Shown: one piece after another, positions 1 through 13,206 of the stretch
Layout: each line of letters begins with the position of its first letter
Position numbering within the stretch: the first letter of the stretch is position 1
Source: Antedon mediterranea
Taxonomy: Eukaryota > Echinodermata > Crinoidea > Comatulida > Antedonidae
DNA: 64,000 nucleotides
Assembly: GCF_964355755.1 (NCBI RefSeq)
Contig: NC_092676.1
Coordinates: 28,502,288 to 28,566,287 of the forward strand
Direction of reading: 5' to 3'
The notes under the pieces: generated by a model
Told to the model about the DNA's origin: nothing
Databases searched by the model: none
Seen by the model: the letters and a program-made list of their open reading frames with translations, nothing else
Made by a program: the position numbers and the translations under genes

Positions 1-1
1 T

Positions 2-325
2 GTAGCACATACGTCGAGTAATAACAGTCCAGAGGATCAGTCAAGCTCACGACAAGGTACACCAATTCCACTAGGAACACCCGATCCTAAAAATCAGGAG
101 ATACTTCATAAACCATTAGATTGCATTGAGCCTAAAGAATGCCGGACACCTAAAGGCAACACCAGTAATACACCGGAAGCAGGCAACAGCACTCCATCAA
201 ACAGCGTTCACGAAACGCCTGTTAGTAGTGTCCTAGAGACATCTACGCCAACCCCACCTACAACAACGAAAAAGGTCAACCGGAAAAGGAAAGTGTCGAC
301 GAAGGGAGCCAATAAATTATTGCAA

Positions 326-357
<32 letters not shown>

Positions 358-3300
358 ACAACATCATTATGGTCCACACGTTAACCCGCCCTTTCAAGGA
401 CACTTCCCACCGCAATACAACCCGATGTCGAACCCGTTCCATACCGATATGCAGATGCCGTTCCCGTCTAATCAAAGGATATCACCCGTTGGCGTACCGC
501 AACCAAGCACCACGGAAACGGAAGATCTTAGTCCAAGTGCATTATGGGAAAATCCACCGTCTAAGAAAATCCCTGGTCCCGGTCCTTGGAAACCACATGC
601 GCCGGACATGATGCCAAACATGCAGAACTCAATGATGGGTCATCCAAGGATGAACACAGCTAGTAAAATGCTGCAGCGACCTCTAATGCGCCCTCAACAG
701 TTTCATCAACCTCCACACGGACCTATGGCAGTCAACTTGCCATTTGGACCTACGATGACAAATAGCGACGAAAATTTAACTCCGGATCAGTTGCGTCAGA
801 GGCAGGAAAAACTTAGGAAACTTACGGACATAAAACGATTATTTAATTTACAAGAGCCAGGTAACCAAATGATGCCACAAAGAATGATGTCACCGGGGCC
901 TATGCCGACACCGGATATGATGATGATGCCAGATAATCCAATGATGGGAATGATGAGACCAACCGGTCCTGGTATGATGGAACCACCTCAGCGTATTATG
1001 ATGTCTCCGACGGCAGGAATGGGTATGAGTCCGCAGCACATGCCCATGATGCCGCAAGAGGAAATGATGTCACCAGAGCAACGGATGATGATGCAGCCTC
1101 CGATGAACAATGACTGGGAAAATGCCACGCCTGCACAAAAAGCTTGGGTGAAATTACAACACGAGTTCTATCAAGAAAAACAACAAACTAAAATAATAAC
1201 TAAACAACCAAATCTTGTGAACTTAGGTGGTCCTAATATGCCTATGGACTCGCACGATCCAATGGCAGATTTTGGATTGAACCAACCAGGCATGCCGGGG
1301 CCAGGTAATGTTCCACCTCCTCCACCTTATCACGGACCACAAACTCAATTTGGACAGCGACAAAATATGTCTGGATCTTTTCCAATGTCTGGCGGAATGC
1401 CATCAAATAATATGCCACTATCGCCAAATCGTTTAATTATGCCTGGCAGTAGGACTAATCGTAGCGGATCAATGCCAAATGTTCCGTCTCAAATGCCTTT
1501 CCCACGTTCGCAAGGCAATATGGGCATGCCAATGTCACCCACACCTACGTTACAAAGTAATAATAGTGGAATTGATTCAAACATGACCGGTAGCATGATG
1601 GAACAATCTCCAAGACCGGGACATTCTGGAACTCCAGGTCTTGAAAACTTCAACACGACAAGAAGTAATAATACTAACAATATAAATCAAATGTCACAGC
1701 CAAATGTTCCTAGTCCACAGATGTCAAAACCGAACACCAGCACGACGACGACTGGGATACCGACGCCGTTATCGAATACACCGGAAGCGAGTATGCCAAA
1801 AACAACAGCAGAATCAAACCAGCAAATGACAAAAACGTCGGATGCGCAAATGGGACAACCTCAAAGACTTGTCAATTTTCCACCTAGCCAATTAAATCGC
1901 GACAAAGCTCCAAACTTCCCTCCACGAGGAGAGGAACAATTTGCATCAAATTTTTATCAGAAAGCTTTGGAGAAAAAACAATCTGGACGATTACAGCATT
2001 TTAATCAAAGTAATATAGGTGGTGGGCCGGATATGATGCCCTCACCACAACCAGGTATGATGTCAACACATGGAAATATGATGTCACCACAACCTGGTAT
2101 GATGTCATCAAAAAGCGGTATGATTGCATTGGCCTCACCAGCTGGACAGACAATGGGAGGTCAAGGTGGCATGATGCCACAGCAAAGAATGAACCCTGCA
2201 CAAGGACAAATGCGCATGATGCAACAGGATTTAATGCCTCCACATCACTTACAAACATCTCAGTCAAATATGATGTCATCTCAGTCAAATATGATGTCAT
2301 CACAATCAAATATGATGCCATCACAGTCTGGAACAATGAACTCACAATCAGACATGATGACATCATCACAAGGAATGATGTCACCGATGGGCATGATGCA
2401 ACCGCAACCAGGTTTTATGGGTAATCAAAGGAATATGGTTAGCCCTGGAAATAACATGTCGTCTGCAATGAATATGCCCAATATGGGAAACCATGGACTT
2501 ATGGGTAATCATGGCAATATGCCTGGTGGTATGGGCATGCCGGATATGGGCATGCCAAATATGGGCATGCCGAACGACGGAAATATGGGGCATGGAATAA
2601 TGCCTGATCATTCTATGGCTAACAGCTCATTACCGAATGATGTAATGAACATGCAGCAACAAGGTAACGCTATTATGAGAAATCCTAATCGACCTATGAA
2701 CTCTAGTAATAATCAAGTACCTTTACCGGCAAGTTTACCTATAGATGCTTCTTCGCGTACAACGCCTAATATGCCAGGGCAGAAAATGAACAGTGCTGCC
2801 CCAAGCACACCTTCCTCCGGTGATGGACAAAATCCTTTAGCTATTTTACAAAATCGCTTTGAACCACCCCTTTTACCTGACGGTAAGGGGCCGAAACAGA
2901 CTTTGCAATATTTTCCAACACCAGATGCGCAAGCACAGTCAGGGAATCCGCACTTAAATCCTGGTTTGAATCCAGGACCAGTATCTCAAGCACCTTCTCA
3001 GGGACCAAAACAAATTCAGATGCCGTTTCCCATGGACATGGTCCGACCTGGAATACAAGGTATGAATCAAGGTTACGTGACTCAGAGAATGTCCGGGCCT
3101 AGGATGAGCCACGCGGACAGCATGTTTCAACAACAGATGGGAGGTATGCCCAGAGGTCAAATGCCTGGAATGTACAACATGCCACGACAAATGCAGCCTG
3201 ATATGTTCGGACCCGGCCCGCGACATCGAATGATGAACCCTAATATGATGGGGCAACAACCGATGGGTATGTTTAGCGACCCCATGATGGGAGGCCCTCA

Positions 3301-3367
3301 GGGTCCTGGCGGAATGATGCCGATGAACAATCCCATGATGCAATATCAAAACATGCCTAATATGTGA
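2..3367 (+). CDS. BCL9: BCL9/BCL9L (legless)-like Wnt co-activator, last exon, 5' partial
   Basis: BCL9/legless proteins bridge beta-catenin and Pygopus in nuclear Wnt transcription complexes. The frame is open from base 2 to the TGA at 3365-3367, at least 1,121 residues; an AG at 4-5 could be a splice acceptor. Seen: a basic NLS-like KKVNRKRK just before a poly-Gln tract (about 318-363), then a helical block at nt 768-857 (LTPDQLRQRQEKLRKLTDIK...) that matches the beta-catenin-binding HD2 helix, a second conserved block near 1120-1190 (TPAQKAWVKLQHEFYQEK), and a conserved NPLAILQNRFEPPL block at 2831 near the C-terminus. Between them the protein is Met/Pro/Gln/Asn-rich and low complexity, as is usual for the family. 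The Pygopus-binding HD1 is expected upstream, off the window. The family call is strong; BCL9 versus BCL9L cannot be decided in an invertebrate. Confidence 0.88.
315..366 (+). repeat. CAG/CAA tract coding poly-Gln in BCL9
   Basis: Mixed CAG and CAA codons give about 16 consecutive Gln followed by two His. Mixed codons make the tract more stable than a pure CAG run. Confidence 0.85.
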
Positions 3368-5470
3368 AGATTGTTAATATTGTATTACATGGATTCAACA
3401 AGAATGCTGCAAATAGTGAAGTCGCGTAAACGTGCGGTCTCCCGACGCCATCATATAAAGAGATGCATCCATGATGCATCCTGCTGAAGAAGACGGTTCC
3501 ATCCGAGATGGATGGTTCAAGAGTCGTGAAGTCGAAGATGATTTAGCAAGTATATTTATTTGTGAATAGAAAATAGTCAATATTGTAAATGTTGACAGAT
3601 TTGGCAGGTCAGGGGTTGAAGGTCATTTATTTCCGTTCACCTGAATGTCAAGTCAGTGGCATATGTCACATAATTTGTTTGTAATTTTTGGTTATACTGT
3701 ATAAAACTGTTGAAAGGGTCCTCAGTAGAGTGCCTTCTATTACAACATAATCCTCGGACATATTTTGTTGAAAATATTGAATGTTGTTGACCACAAAGAG
3801 ACTTGTTTTGTAAAATTGTGACCAACACCCATTATGAATATCAAATGTGTTTTTTTTCTGCTGTGCCAATTTCATATCATTTTTTTTATTTAAATGAAAA
3901 AAAAAACTTACAATAGAATAGTTTATACCAGTTAGTTTTATTAGCATACATTTAGACAATGTTTGCATACAATTCTAAGATTTATAAAATAGAGACGATT
4001 TTTATTATCAGTCAAAATGTATGTACTATTTAAATGCAGAGATGTGTACAATGAACCAGTATGGACAGAACAGTGTGATAATTAAAAAATAGAGTAAAAT
4101 ACAATTGATACAATTATATATTTTATTTCTATATGGATACGCCTGTATCTTTTAGGCTTTAAATTGCCCACAATCAAAAGTATTTTTGTCCATTAAAACA
4201 AAAATTACATGATTCAAAATATTACACACGTAATTCATAGTTTCATATTGATATTCTTGTTTTTTTCAAACCTCCTCCTCTAATTTATTTTGTTACTATT
4301 TACGTAGCAATTACCAACCTATTTCTCTACCTAGGGGAATTTTACAATTTATTTAAAAATAAATGTTAAATATAATAATAATTTAAATTGTTTATTTAAA
4401 TCTTAATTGTTCCAGATTGCTTTTTCATTTTCTTTTTAAACGCTCTCGGTTTACCTTTCTTTGTTCACTTAGTAATTCTGATGATTTAAAATGAATATTT
4501 TTATCATCTTATTGATGGATTATCTAGAAAAATTATGAACATAAACATTGTTAATATACACAATCATAGCAATATTATTCTTGCTGAACAATCCGCATAT
4601 TTGCATTCAAAATGATCATGGACATTTTTTTAAAATATTAATCACATTTGAATCTGCTGTCTCAGCTCTGCCTTCTTAACCTGTCGCGCATCAGCGATTT
4701 CTGCATCAAGACCAATCATGCTCAGTGAATTGATAATGTGCTTTAGTGGTGTAAGAATAGTAAGATAGCAACATGTTCACAATATTGATATACAAATTAA
4801 TTCTACACGTTATTGTAAATACCTTTTTGTAAGGTCAACTCTAATCACAATTTTATACAAATATTTTTACAAAAATTTAATTAACGGGAACAATTTATTC
4901 CGTACTCAATCATTTTAAAGTTAATGAATATTGAATGAGTTGACATTTGAATCATCGTAATATTTTGAGAATGTGAACTAAATTTTATGACAATACTGTT
5001 GTTGAAAATAAATTTAGCAATATTATAAATGATAATAATGACAATGATGTTCAGTAATGCAATAATGTTTAGCTAATAATTTAGCAATTATAAAATAAAA
5101 TTATTAAATTAACGAAAATAATTAGGTCTAAAAATAATGATGATTAATAATTAAAATTGCTGTGTTGATATTTCATTTATTTTACTAATATGCCTCAATA
5201 AAAACAATACAAAATTTTCTCCAAAATAATAACATGTACAATATAGGACCAAAACAATTGTTCAACAGCATTAACTTCTATGAAATTTATTTACTTTCAA
5301 TTATTTTAAAAAAAATACATTTTTATTTTTAAGTCAATTTACTATAAACTCTTGACACCAACAGCTTTGTCTAATAAAACATGCATCCTATTCTTTCCCT
5401 CCTCCCTTGTTTTACATTAACCTTATGCCAAATGGTTTGTTATTGGTTACATGTATTTATTAATATAATC

Positions 5471-5603
5471 ACAGTAGAATCCCTATTAAGGGGGGTGGGG
5501 GGGGGGACACCTTCAGCACCCAAAAAAGTGTTCCTGTATCAGTGTTGACTGTAGTGTTAAAACATGGAAGCGTCCACTTAATAGGCAAGATTTCTCTACT
5601 GTA
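5471..5603. mobile_element. Inverted-repeat element, CTATTAAGG family
   Basis: The ends ACAGTAGAAT..CCTATTAAGG and CTTAATAGG..CTCTACTGT are inverted copies of each other, about 130 bp apart. A G-rich run follows the left end. Relatives lie at 5862-6012, and the same ends flank minisatellites near 37270, 39961-40319 and 51265. Confidence 0.55.
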
Positions 5604-5861
5604 TTATTTTGTGCAAATTAGATAATCAACGAGTTGCTACTTCGTCTTGACTGACGACATAAGGGCAACTGTTTATTTTTCATTTGACAATGATAATGTT
5701 CAATTTATAATACAATGTTAAACTACTTGCTTCTGTCACTGTCTGTCCATCTTGGTTTCATTAAAAATATTATTTTTGTGCAAAATGTATCCAACATTTT
5801 CATATGAATAAATCAAAGAGTATACTGTTATGCTAATTTAAAATGTTATTTCTCAAATATG

Positions 5862-6012
5862 TAGAACCTCTATTAAGGGGACAACTTTGGGGTGTTTCCT
5901 TAATAGTATTGTCCCATGAATAAGGGTTGGCTATTGTGTTAAAATATATATTTCCCCTCATTTATTTTGTGGTGTCCCCTAAATAGAGGTGTCCTAAAGA
6001 GATGTTCAACTA
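5862..6012. mobile_element. Inverted-repeat element, CTATTAAGG family
   Basis: It starts GTAGAACCTCTATTAAGGGG and ends CCCCTAAATAGAGGTGTCC, so the two ends are inverted copies. Non-coding. Confidence 0.5.
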
Positions 6013-6756
6013 ATCATTTATTATCACCAAAAGATGAATTTTTTATAATTATTTCTTGTTCATGTACCAGAAATACACCGATTTTTGCTGATTTTTTTTT
6101 TTGATTATCAATGAATTTGACTTTATGCTAATTGAGAATTTGGCAGAACCTATCAAACGCATCGAATATGAATACATCAAACAATAGGATAATGTATTAC
6201 TACTTATGTAGAAGTTGACAAATGCATAGGTTATGAATAAATCATACAGTATGCTAATTTATGCTAATTTAAGGCATCATTTTTGTGAGTGATGTTGACA
6301 TTCTAGGTACAAATCAGCATTATTTTAACGACGGCATGTGACTTTCTGTCGGGATTAAGACAACTTACACAACATGTATACATTGTACATACATTTTAGA
6401 TATTCAGATACTGTGTAAGCGTGTTCATATAAAACGATAATTTAAATATGGTGGCGCAGTCCATGCATACTGCCAATGTTTTCGTTAAAAAAACATCTTT
6501 TTAGTTACAAATATTTTTTATTTGTAAGTGAATTATACAGATATATAAATTGTACTACAATGTTTTGAGGTGAAAATATCAAATCCAGTTTACAAATATT
6601 GGTACAACTCAACGTTGCTTTCTTTCCTTGGCACAGCACTTCCTGTGTTATTGTATATTACATGCAGGGCAGGATGTAATTGTTTGGGAAGAAGGGGATG
6701 TTATTTTTACGGGAAGAAGGGGATGTTATTTTTACGGGAAGCTGAAGCAACAAACA

Positions 6757-6881
6757 TAAAGCTATGTCAAAAAGTATGTGATGTGCCCATATATGAACAT
6801 AATGATGTCATATCACTACCATATTTGGGCATATCACACTCTTTTTTTCAAAGTAGCTTGATAGTGTGGACAGAGCTTAAA
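6757..6881. mobile_element. MITE-A copy 1 (CArG-bearing MITE)
   Basis: Body matches the family (GTGATGTGCCCATATATG, ACTACCATATTTGGGCA) and the right end GATAGTGTGGACAGAGCTTA is present. The left inverted repeat has lost its middle. Confidence 0.8.
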
Positions 6882-7780
6882 GCTTGTAAATGTTTTCAAC
6901 TCTTAGTATTTGTTCACACATAAAAAAAAGTGTGGAAGAAAAATATATAAATTTCGCAGCAACTTGATTCTATATTTCACATGTTTTTTGTGTGCATATA
7001 TTATGCTGTGTGAAATATACAATCTTTAATAATGCTGTTTTTGCGTTTAAGTTTCTTATATTAAACATTTTTACTTTTTACCTCTGAATGTTTCAGTATT
7101 TTCTTTGTGAGATACCAAACCTCTGCCCGTATTCCTAAATTCTACAGCAGGGGTGGGAATTGGGGGGTCACACTGAGGTAAAGATGAACAACTGTACTAG
7201 AAAATATTTGTATTTTGTTTTTAGAAAATTGGTATTACTCAAAATGTAAAAAGAGGGGTAATTGTTATATATTGTTGATAAGCATGTAGTAGATAGGTAT
7301 TGTAGACTGTGCGAATTTACCTGTAAGATAAATGGAATCTTCTGAATGTAGTTATCGATAGGCTGTATAATATAATGTTAAAAATACCTATCAAATCATC
7401 ACGTGATAATGTGTGGTTAAATTGTACAAAATCCTTTGTGCATCACAGAAATTGACGAGTAAAATTAGTTTTTTTTTTACATAAGTGCAAAAATTCTGTC
7501 GTAGTTTTTGTGTAGAAGGAAATGATTCCCTAACTTATTGTTGTCAGCAGTGAAGCTGTTGATATGTTTTGTACTTATACCATTTGGAAATCATGTACAT
7601 AATATTTTAATTTTGAAACATATGAGATGACTTGCGTGTGATTTGGTGTTTGCTCTGATACAGTAACACATAATAATATATCATGACATACAATAGAACG
7701 ACACAAAGAATGATTTAAACTTGTCGTCATTTACAGACAGTAGAACAGCATTTGGTGGCAGCTTTACAACACAAAACCCT

Positions 7781-7921
7781 TAAGCTCTGTCTACACTATC
7801 ACACTTTTTGTGACAAAAAATGTGATGTGCCCATATATGGACATGATGTCATTTCACTACCATATTTGGAAACACACGCGTCACATTTTTTTTGTCAAAC
7901 TAGTTTGATAGACAGAGCTTT
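7781..7921. mobile_element. MITE-A copy 2
   Basis: Left end TAAGCTCTGTCTACACTATC, right end TTTGATAGACAGAGCTTTA. Contains a perfect CCATATATGG at 7831-7840. Confidence 0.9.
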
Positions 7922-8807
7922 AGAGCAGATATGAAAGTCGTCCATGTTGTACACACCTGTGCTTCTACATTTACTTACATCAATTTCTACATATAAATAG
8001 ATAAAGATGAGAACAAAATTGCTCCACAGTCTTGGAATCACCTTTTTTCACAATATGCAGATGAGACAAGTGGGATTTTATAGTATGGCCAAGTCTGATC
8101 TTTTCACATGCATGGTATAACATTCACTTCCTTTATTTTGAATACATTAGTACATTCATATACAAAAAAAAAAAGAAACAATTGGTAAAAAAACAATAGT
8201 TCGTTCCAGATTATATATAAAATCTTATTCCAAAAATTGTACAGAGACAGTGATAGGGGTCGTTTTTGTGCATCATATTAATATTTTAATAAAATATATT
8301 AAAATTAAAATATATTAATATTTTAATAATAATAATATTATCTTCATTTAAATTTATAAATTAAAACTATAATGGTCCCAGAACCTCTTAATGTGCAAGA
8401 TACGCTAATTATCGCATTTTGATTGGGAGATGCGTATAGGCCTACAGATTAGTTTTAACATACAATATCAATAGTTTTTTCACAAATGGAAATTATGGAG
8501 TAACGTGGTTTGCGTGTGTGTGTTCTATGAATTATAATTATACAAACTTATGGCAGAAATTAGAGCAGACATTTAAAGGAAGTTGTAGGAGCAACAAGAA
8601 GCAATGGTAAAATGGTTCACTTTTGGATCGAATCTATTTTGATAAGAATTACACAATTGAATGCGATTTGTGGATGAAACTTAACTTAATCTTAGTGTCG
8701 CAGAAGCGTTACAAGATTATCAAACATCGCAATTTGCTAGTTAACTTGTTCATCCATGTTATTTCATTACAAACATGTTTTTTTTATTATCTAACATTAA
8801 ATTATTA

Positions 8808-9048
8808 TTAAAGATGTGTTGTCCCCCAAAAACATGAAAAATAAATATTAACATCAGACTTTAAATAGATAATTTGTAGTAAAAACCTGAAAAAATCAAT
8901 GTTTTCACTTATAAAAAGACCAAGCAAACTGTTAAATTCAACTAAAAACCCATTGTTTTTTAGGTAAATACATTTTTTTTTCGATCCAATTAGCATATTA
9001 AAAAAAAAATTTTACAGAATTATTTTTTCGGGGACAATACATCTTTAA
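8808..9048. mobile_element. MITE-B copy (TTAAAGATGTATTGTCCC ends)
   Basis: Left end TTAAAGATGTGTTGTCCC and right end GGGACAATACATCTTTAA are inverted copies, 241 bp in all. Non-coding. Confidence 0.75.
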
Positions 9049-9526
9049 ACACGGTCAAACAAATCAATCAATTTTTAAAAACACAATACTATTACTTATA
9101 GGATATTGTAAGGTGACCTGCAAGTATGTTGGATGAAGTATAGAAACAATTTTAAGGGGCATGTATGAAGCTGCATTAGCACCAATGCGATAACCAATTG
9201 CTGTATAGGATTCTCAAGACGTGGGATGAAAACAAAACCGTCCATACAGAGATCATCTACCTCATCTTGTCTACCAGCTTTGATATTTTCAATTTTAACG
9301 GCCACTTTAAGAAATATTGGTTACCTATAGTAACAGAATACAAATTAATATATCTGGTTGATTGCTGTAACCTAAGGTGGATAGGCAATTATTATAATGG
9401 TGTTTTTTTTTGTATTGTATACAAAGGAGAGAGAATATATTGGATAATTTGTGTTTCCTAAATTGATCATTGATATAAAGAGATTTATATTGCTTCTATA
9501 GGTCTGGTATAACAGGGCTGCTAATA

Positions 9527-9720
9527 TACCGTATTTATTTTAATAAATACCCCGGCAATTAATATCGAGAAGTGATAAAATAGAGTAAAAATTGTATCAA
9601 AATGCTTGGTAAATTGTAGATCATGTCAATCAATGATTTCTACTACAAATAGAAATGTGTTAAAATACAATAATGCGGAGGTGCATTCGAAGCGTGGCGT
9701 TTATTCAAATAAATACGGTA
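9527..9720. mobile_element. MITE with TACCGTATTTATT inverted ends
   Basis: It begins TACCGTATTTATTTTAATAA and ends TTATTCAAATAAATACGGTA; the ends are inverted copies and each is itself partly palindromic. About 194 bp, no coding capacity. Confidence 0.7.
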
Positions 9721-9795
9721 AATGAATTTAATTTGACGTCTCAAACAATTGCACAAATTATACACACATTTCAAGAAATAATGATACATAAAATA

Positions 9796-9801
9796 TTTAT
9801 T
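9796..9801 (-). terminator. PINX1 poly(A) signal AATAAA
   Basis: AATAAA on the minus strand 27 bases after the PINX1 stop codon. Confidence 0.7.
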
Positions 9802-9827
9802 CAATTCTGATTTCAGATTAAAACTCT

Positions 9828-12800
9828 TTATTCTATAGAATGTTTAGCTTTCTTTGATTTTTTCTTTTTTTGCTTTGGAATGTCTTCATTCATTTTTTCT
9901 TTCATTTCCTTTTCTTTCCTTTTCTTTTTCAAATTTTTCTTAGCAATTTTTTCCTCCTCTTTGTTTATCTCTCGTTCATTTTCAGACATATCATTCGTTT
10001 CGTTATCTAAATGTTTTCGCTTCTTCGATTTCTTTTTCTTCTTTTTTACTACATTAACATCTGCAGAATCCTCATCTGATTGGCTAATTTTAAACGATGC
10101 TGTTTGTATTGCATCATCTGATTGGTCACTTTCATTCTTGTCATTTGACACTGTACTTCTTGCTTTTTGCATTAACATCATTTTTCTCTGAAAGTATTCT
10201 TGTACACTCTCTGTACGAGTGATGGTGGTTACTCCATAGTCTGGACAAGATGTCACACTCTCTGCATCATCATCATCATCCTCTGAGTTTTGTATCTAAA
10301 AATATAAAATACAACATTACACATTCAACTGTGAATTTAATGTTTAATTACAGGATAGAATTTAACTATCTTGAGGAGCAGCTAGCATTCGAACCATTGA
10401 AGCTACGGCAGTAGTGCCACAAGAAGTTAATGTTATACTTACAGACTGAGATTGAGGAGTTGCTGGTTCTGATTTGCTGACCCGCCTTCCCATAATGCAA
10501 TCCATATCCTTTGAACTATAACCTGTAAGGTCTTTTCCTTTTGTAAACTTCATGTAACTGTGGGGAAAAATACAGTATATCCATAACACAATTTTATACC
10601 ATGCATGAAATGCTAAGATTACTTTTTGGTCAAATGTCATAAATCTAATTGTCAACCTCTTTAACAAACCTGCTGAATAAATGATAAAATGTTAATTTTC
10701 TTTTGCATCTACAGCTTTTTTATACAATAAACACACATTCACAAGTAATACAAACATTTCCTTTCAATAGTAAATAACATTCCTTAACTTAACTCATGGG
10801 GGGGGGGGGGAATGAAACAAACTAAAAATCACACAATGTGATGAATAAAAAATGATATTTTGGTATGTTATGTCATTAATTTGAATATACTGAATATCAT
10901 ACTCTAATAAATGTACTTTATTGTTGCTGAATTGGGTTATGACAGAGAAATGTTATTTTAGCTTGCAGAAATATTATTAAATTTTAAAAGGATAGAAGTA
11001 GTGAGATACCAATCTAATTACAATGTTTTTATTATGCCTCATTGTTCTAATTATAGAATGTCACAGTACTTTAAAAATAAAAAATATCAATGTGGTTTAG
11101 CTTTTGGTCGATGGTGTTTTTAAAATGAATTTTAATGGGATTTAATTGGAGCAGAATAAATTCACAATCTAAATTTTCCTTTCTACCTTTCCCAGTCCAT
11201 AACAGAATTCAAAGGTTTACATCCTAACTCACCCTAGGCATTTAGAAGTGAAACTAACATGTTCACGTTAGCTATTGCGAGTGATTCATAGTTCATCATT
11301 TCCCCACATTATTCATGTTTGATTACGATCTCTACCCCATTGGTGGCTGCTGTATCTTAGCAGGTCATCAAGGGGTCACACAGGGAATGTACCACCCACA
11401 AGTTTGTCTGCCGCTTCCTGACCTTTTACCTGCCCGACATTTATCTATCCTTTCAACTTTAATGACATTGTTTTGGTTGTTGCCTAGGAACAAGGTGACT
11501 GGATGCTTTTAATGTAGGCTAGTGTGCCACTTGTTGTCAACAATATCCAGGGTGCTTCCAGGGTAACGGTATAAGTCTGCCTAAAGGAATGTTAAATGAA
11601 ACAGTGCCCTCTATAATGTATTTTTCTTTATATTACTTTTTATTTTTACTTAGTCCACTTAAATAATAACACACTTAAGAATATGTTTCCTATTTTGTCT
11701 TTGAATTCATCATCATCATCATCTCGCTTTACTGTGAAGAACCTTTTTCATAAGATTATTATAATTATGGAAAGATGATATTTTTATAAAGATTTCTTTG
11801 ATTCTACGAACACAATAATGTATGTATATGTACAAATAATTTCATGATGTGAAACAGGAGAAAAATATTCAGCCTCTTGTTGTGTATGTGATTGCTCACT
11901 ATGTAACATAATGAACGCGCAAAAACCGAATTGCAGTACTTGGCTATATATAATTACATCACACTCTCGAGAGTGCTATTAATAATAGTACATTTATTTA
12001 ATATATGACCCACAACCGTCCAATCAAATGACAAGAATCTGTGTTAACTGTTATAAATAAACTTACTGCACTCTTTTCTTAGATTTCTTAGACTTTTTTT
12101 CAAGACTTGTAATAGATGTTTGTTTGGGCGTAGTATCTCCGCTTGCGTGGCTTTCATTAAGATTAGCTAGAAGGCTATTGAAGTCATCCTGGTGAGCTAT
12201 CCACTTGTCTTCATGTGAAGTGCTGCAACCCAGACCTACAATTAAAAATAAAGATTTCATTTAAAATATAAACATTTCCTTCAGTTTTTGGTTACATTGC
12301 CATTACCCACTTAATTATCATTCTAACTCCCCAATTGCTGCTGCTGTGTCAACAGTTTTTTTTTATAGAAAATAGTACTGCAAAAGTACTATACAGTATA
12401 AAGATTCGTTAAAAATCTTGTCTATTTATATATTGGTTGCTATTTGACCTGTTGTCTTGTGTAAAGCTAAAGCTGTCTACACTATCAAATTTTATGTGAT
12501 AAAAAATGTAATGTGCCCATGTTTATGGACATGATGATGTCATATCACTACCATATTCGGGCACATCACACATTTTTTGTCAAACTAGTTTTAAGGTGTA
12601 CACTGCACTGCACTTGCCACGAGTATCATTTTTCAGAGTAACTTTGATGTGATCCTGGCAACCATCTTCATTTGCACCTAGTCCTTTTCCATCGGTCCAG
12701 CCCATTTTAACCATCATCCGCTTACCAAATTTGTCCGAATCTGAAGAAAATATTTTTTTTGTATAAAATTCTATATTAAATTTTGTAATTCTTATCTTCA

Positions 12801-13206
12801 CTAAAAATAAGGTAACCAAACAAAATATATGACAATAAAATAAACCATTACTCACTGCTAAGCAATACATTTTTAATTTAAGGTTTTGGCCTTTCTACTA
12901 CTGGTGGTAGGGATTGAGTGAGACGCTACTACACTAGGCAACTGGTCTCCCTGCTGTAGGCTTACTACTACTAGTTTAGTTAAGCCTAGGCCTAGCTGTG
13001 TGGGTTAGATCCATCCATCTCGGCCGCCTACTACTAACTACTAGAGAGTAGAAGCTGCTAGCTAGCCTTAGCTAGGATAGGATAGGCCTAGCTTATTTAT
13101 TAATTAATAAATGACGAGGTTTTTGCATCATACCATTTTTCCATGCTGTGTTCCTAGGATCAGATGAAAGTTTTTGACGACGACGGGGTTCAGCAAGCAT
13201 AGCCAT
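9828..13206 (-). CDS. PINX1: PIN2/TERF1-interacting telomerase inhibitor 1 (PinX1)
   Basis: PINX1 is a nucleolar G-patch protein that binds TERF1 and telomerase RNP and also acts in rRNA/snoRNA maturation. Coding exons: 13206-13134, 12740-12618, 12235-12067, 10557-10443, 10295-9828; 948 nt, 315 residues (human about 328). Start ATG at 13206 gives MAMLAEPRRRQKLSSDPR, close to the vertebrate N-terminus. The G-patch follows (FGKRMMVKMGWTDGKGLG, then the conserved DHIKV), then WIAHQDDFNSLLANLN and YMKFTKGKDL, both family signatures. Later come a run of Asp, the VQEYFQRKM motif, and a Lys-rich tail (KKKKKKSKKRK, KKKSKKAK) typical of nucleolar targeting. Exon 2 ends CGT G followed by a GCAAGT donor; no GT alternative keeps the frame open. 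Head-to-head with PLK1, 542 bp between start codons. Confidence 0.95.
12469..12592. mobile_element. MITE-A copy 3, in PINX1 intron 2
   Basis: Left end AAAGCTGTCTACACTATCAA is clear. The right end stops at CAAACTAGTTTTAAGG, about 25 bases from the GC donor of PINX1 exon 2. The CArG-like core is mutated. Confidence 0.8.
12616..12617 (-). other. Non-canonical GC splice donor of PINX1 exon 2
   Basis: The junction reads ACTCGTG then GCAAGT; the acceptor TTGTAG at 12236 opens GTCTGGGTTGC. Joining G to GT restores R-G-L-G-C, the conserved G-patch exit. The rest of the donor matches the consensus expected of GC-AG introns. Confidence 0.85.

Larger units (their letters stand above)
3368..9795. other. 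BCL9-PINX1 spacer, including probable BCL9 3' UTR
   Basis: No coding exon was recognised. The proximal part is probably BCL9 3' UTR; several AATAAA hexamers occur (for example 4358-4363 and 5196-5201), but the AT-rich context makes none decisive. The stretch contains two copies of a CTCTATTAAGG inverted-repeat element (5471-5603, 5862-6012), two CArG-bearing MITEs (6757-6881, 7781-7921), one TTAAAGATG element (8808-9048) and one ACCGTATTTATT element (9527-9720). A small open frame at 6570-6923 runs over a 22-bp duplication and into a MITE and is not considered a gene. Confidence 0.6.

Noticed and set aside
6570-6923. 117-codon plus-strand open frame
   Set aside because: It spans a 22-bp duplication and runs into MITE-A copy 1; no similarity or splice support.
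9880-10191. 103-codon Phe/Ser-rich open frame opposite PINX1
   Set aside because: Reverse shadow of the Lys-rich last exon of PINX1.
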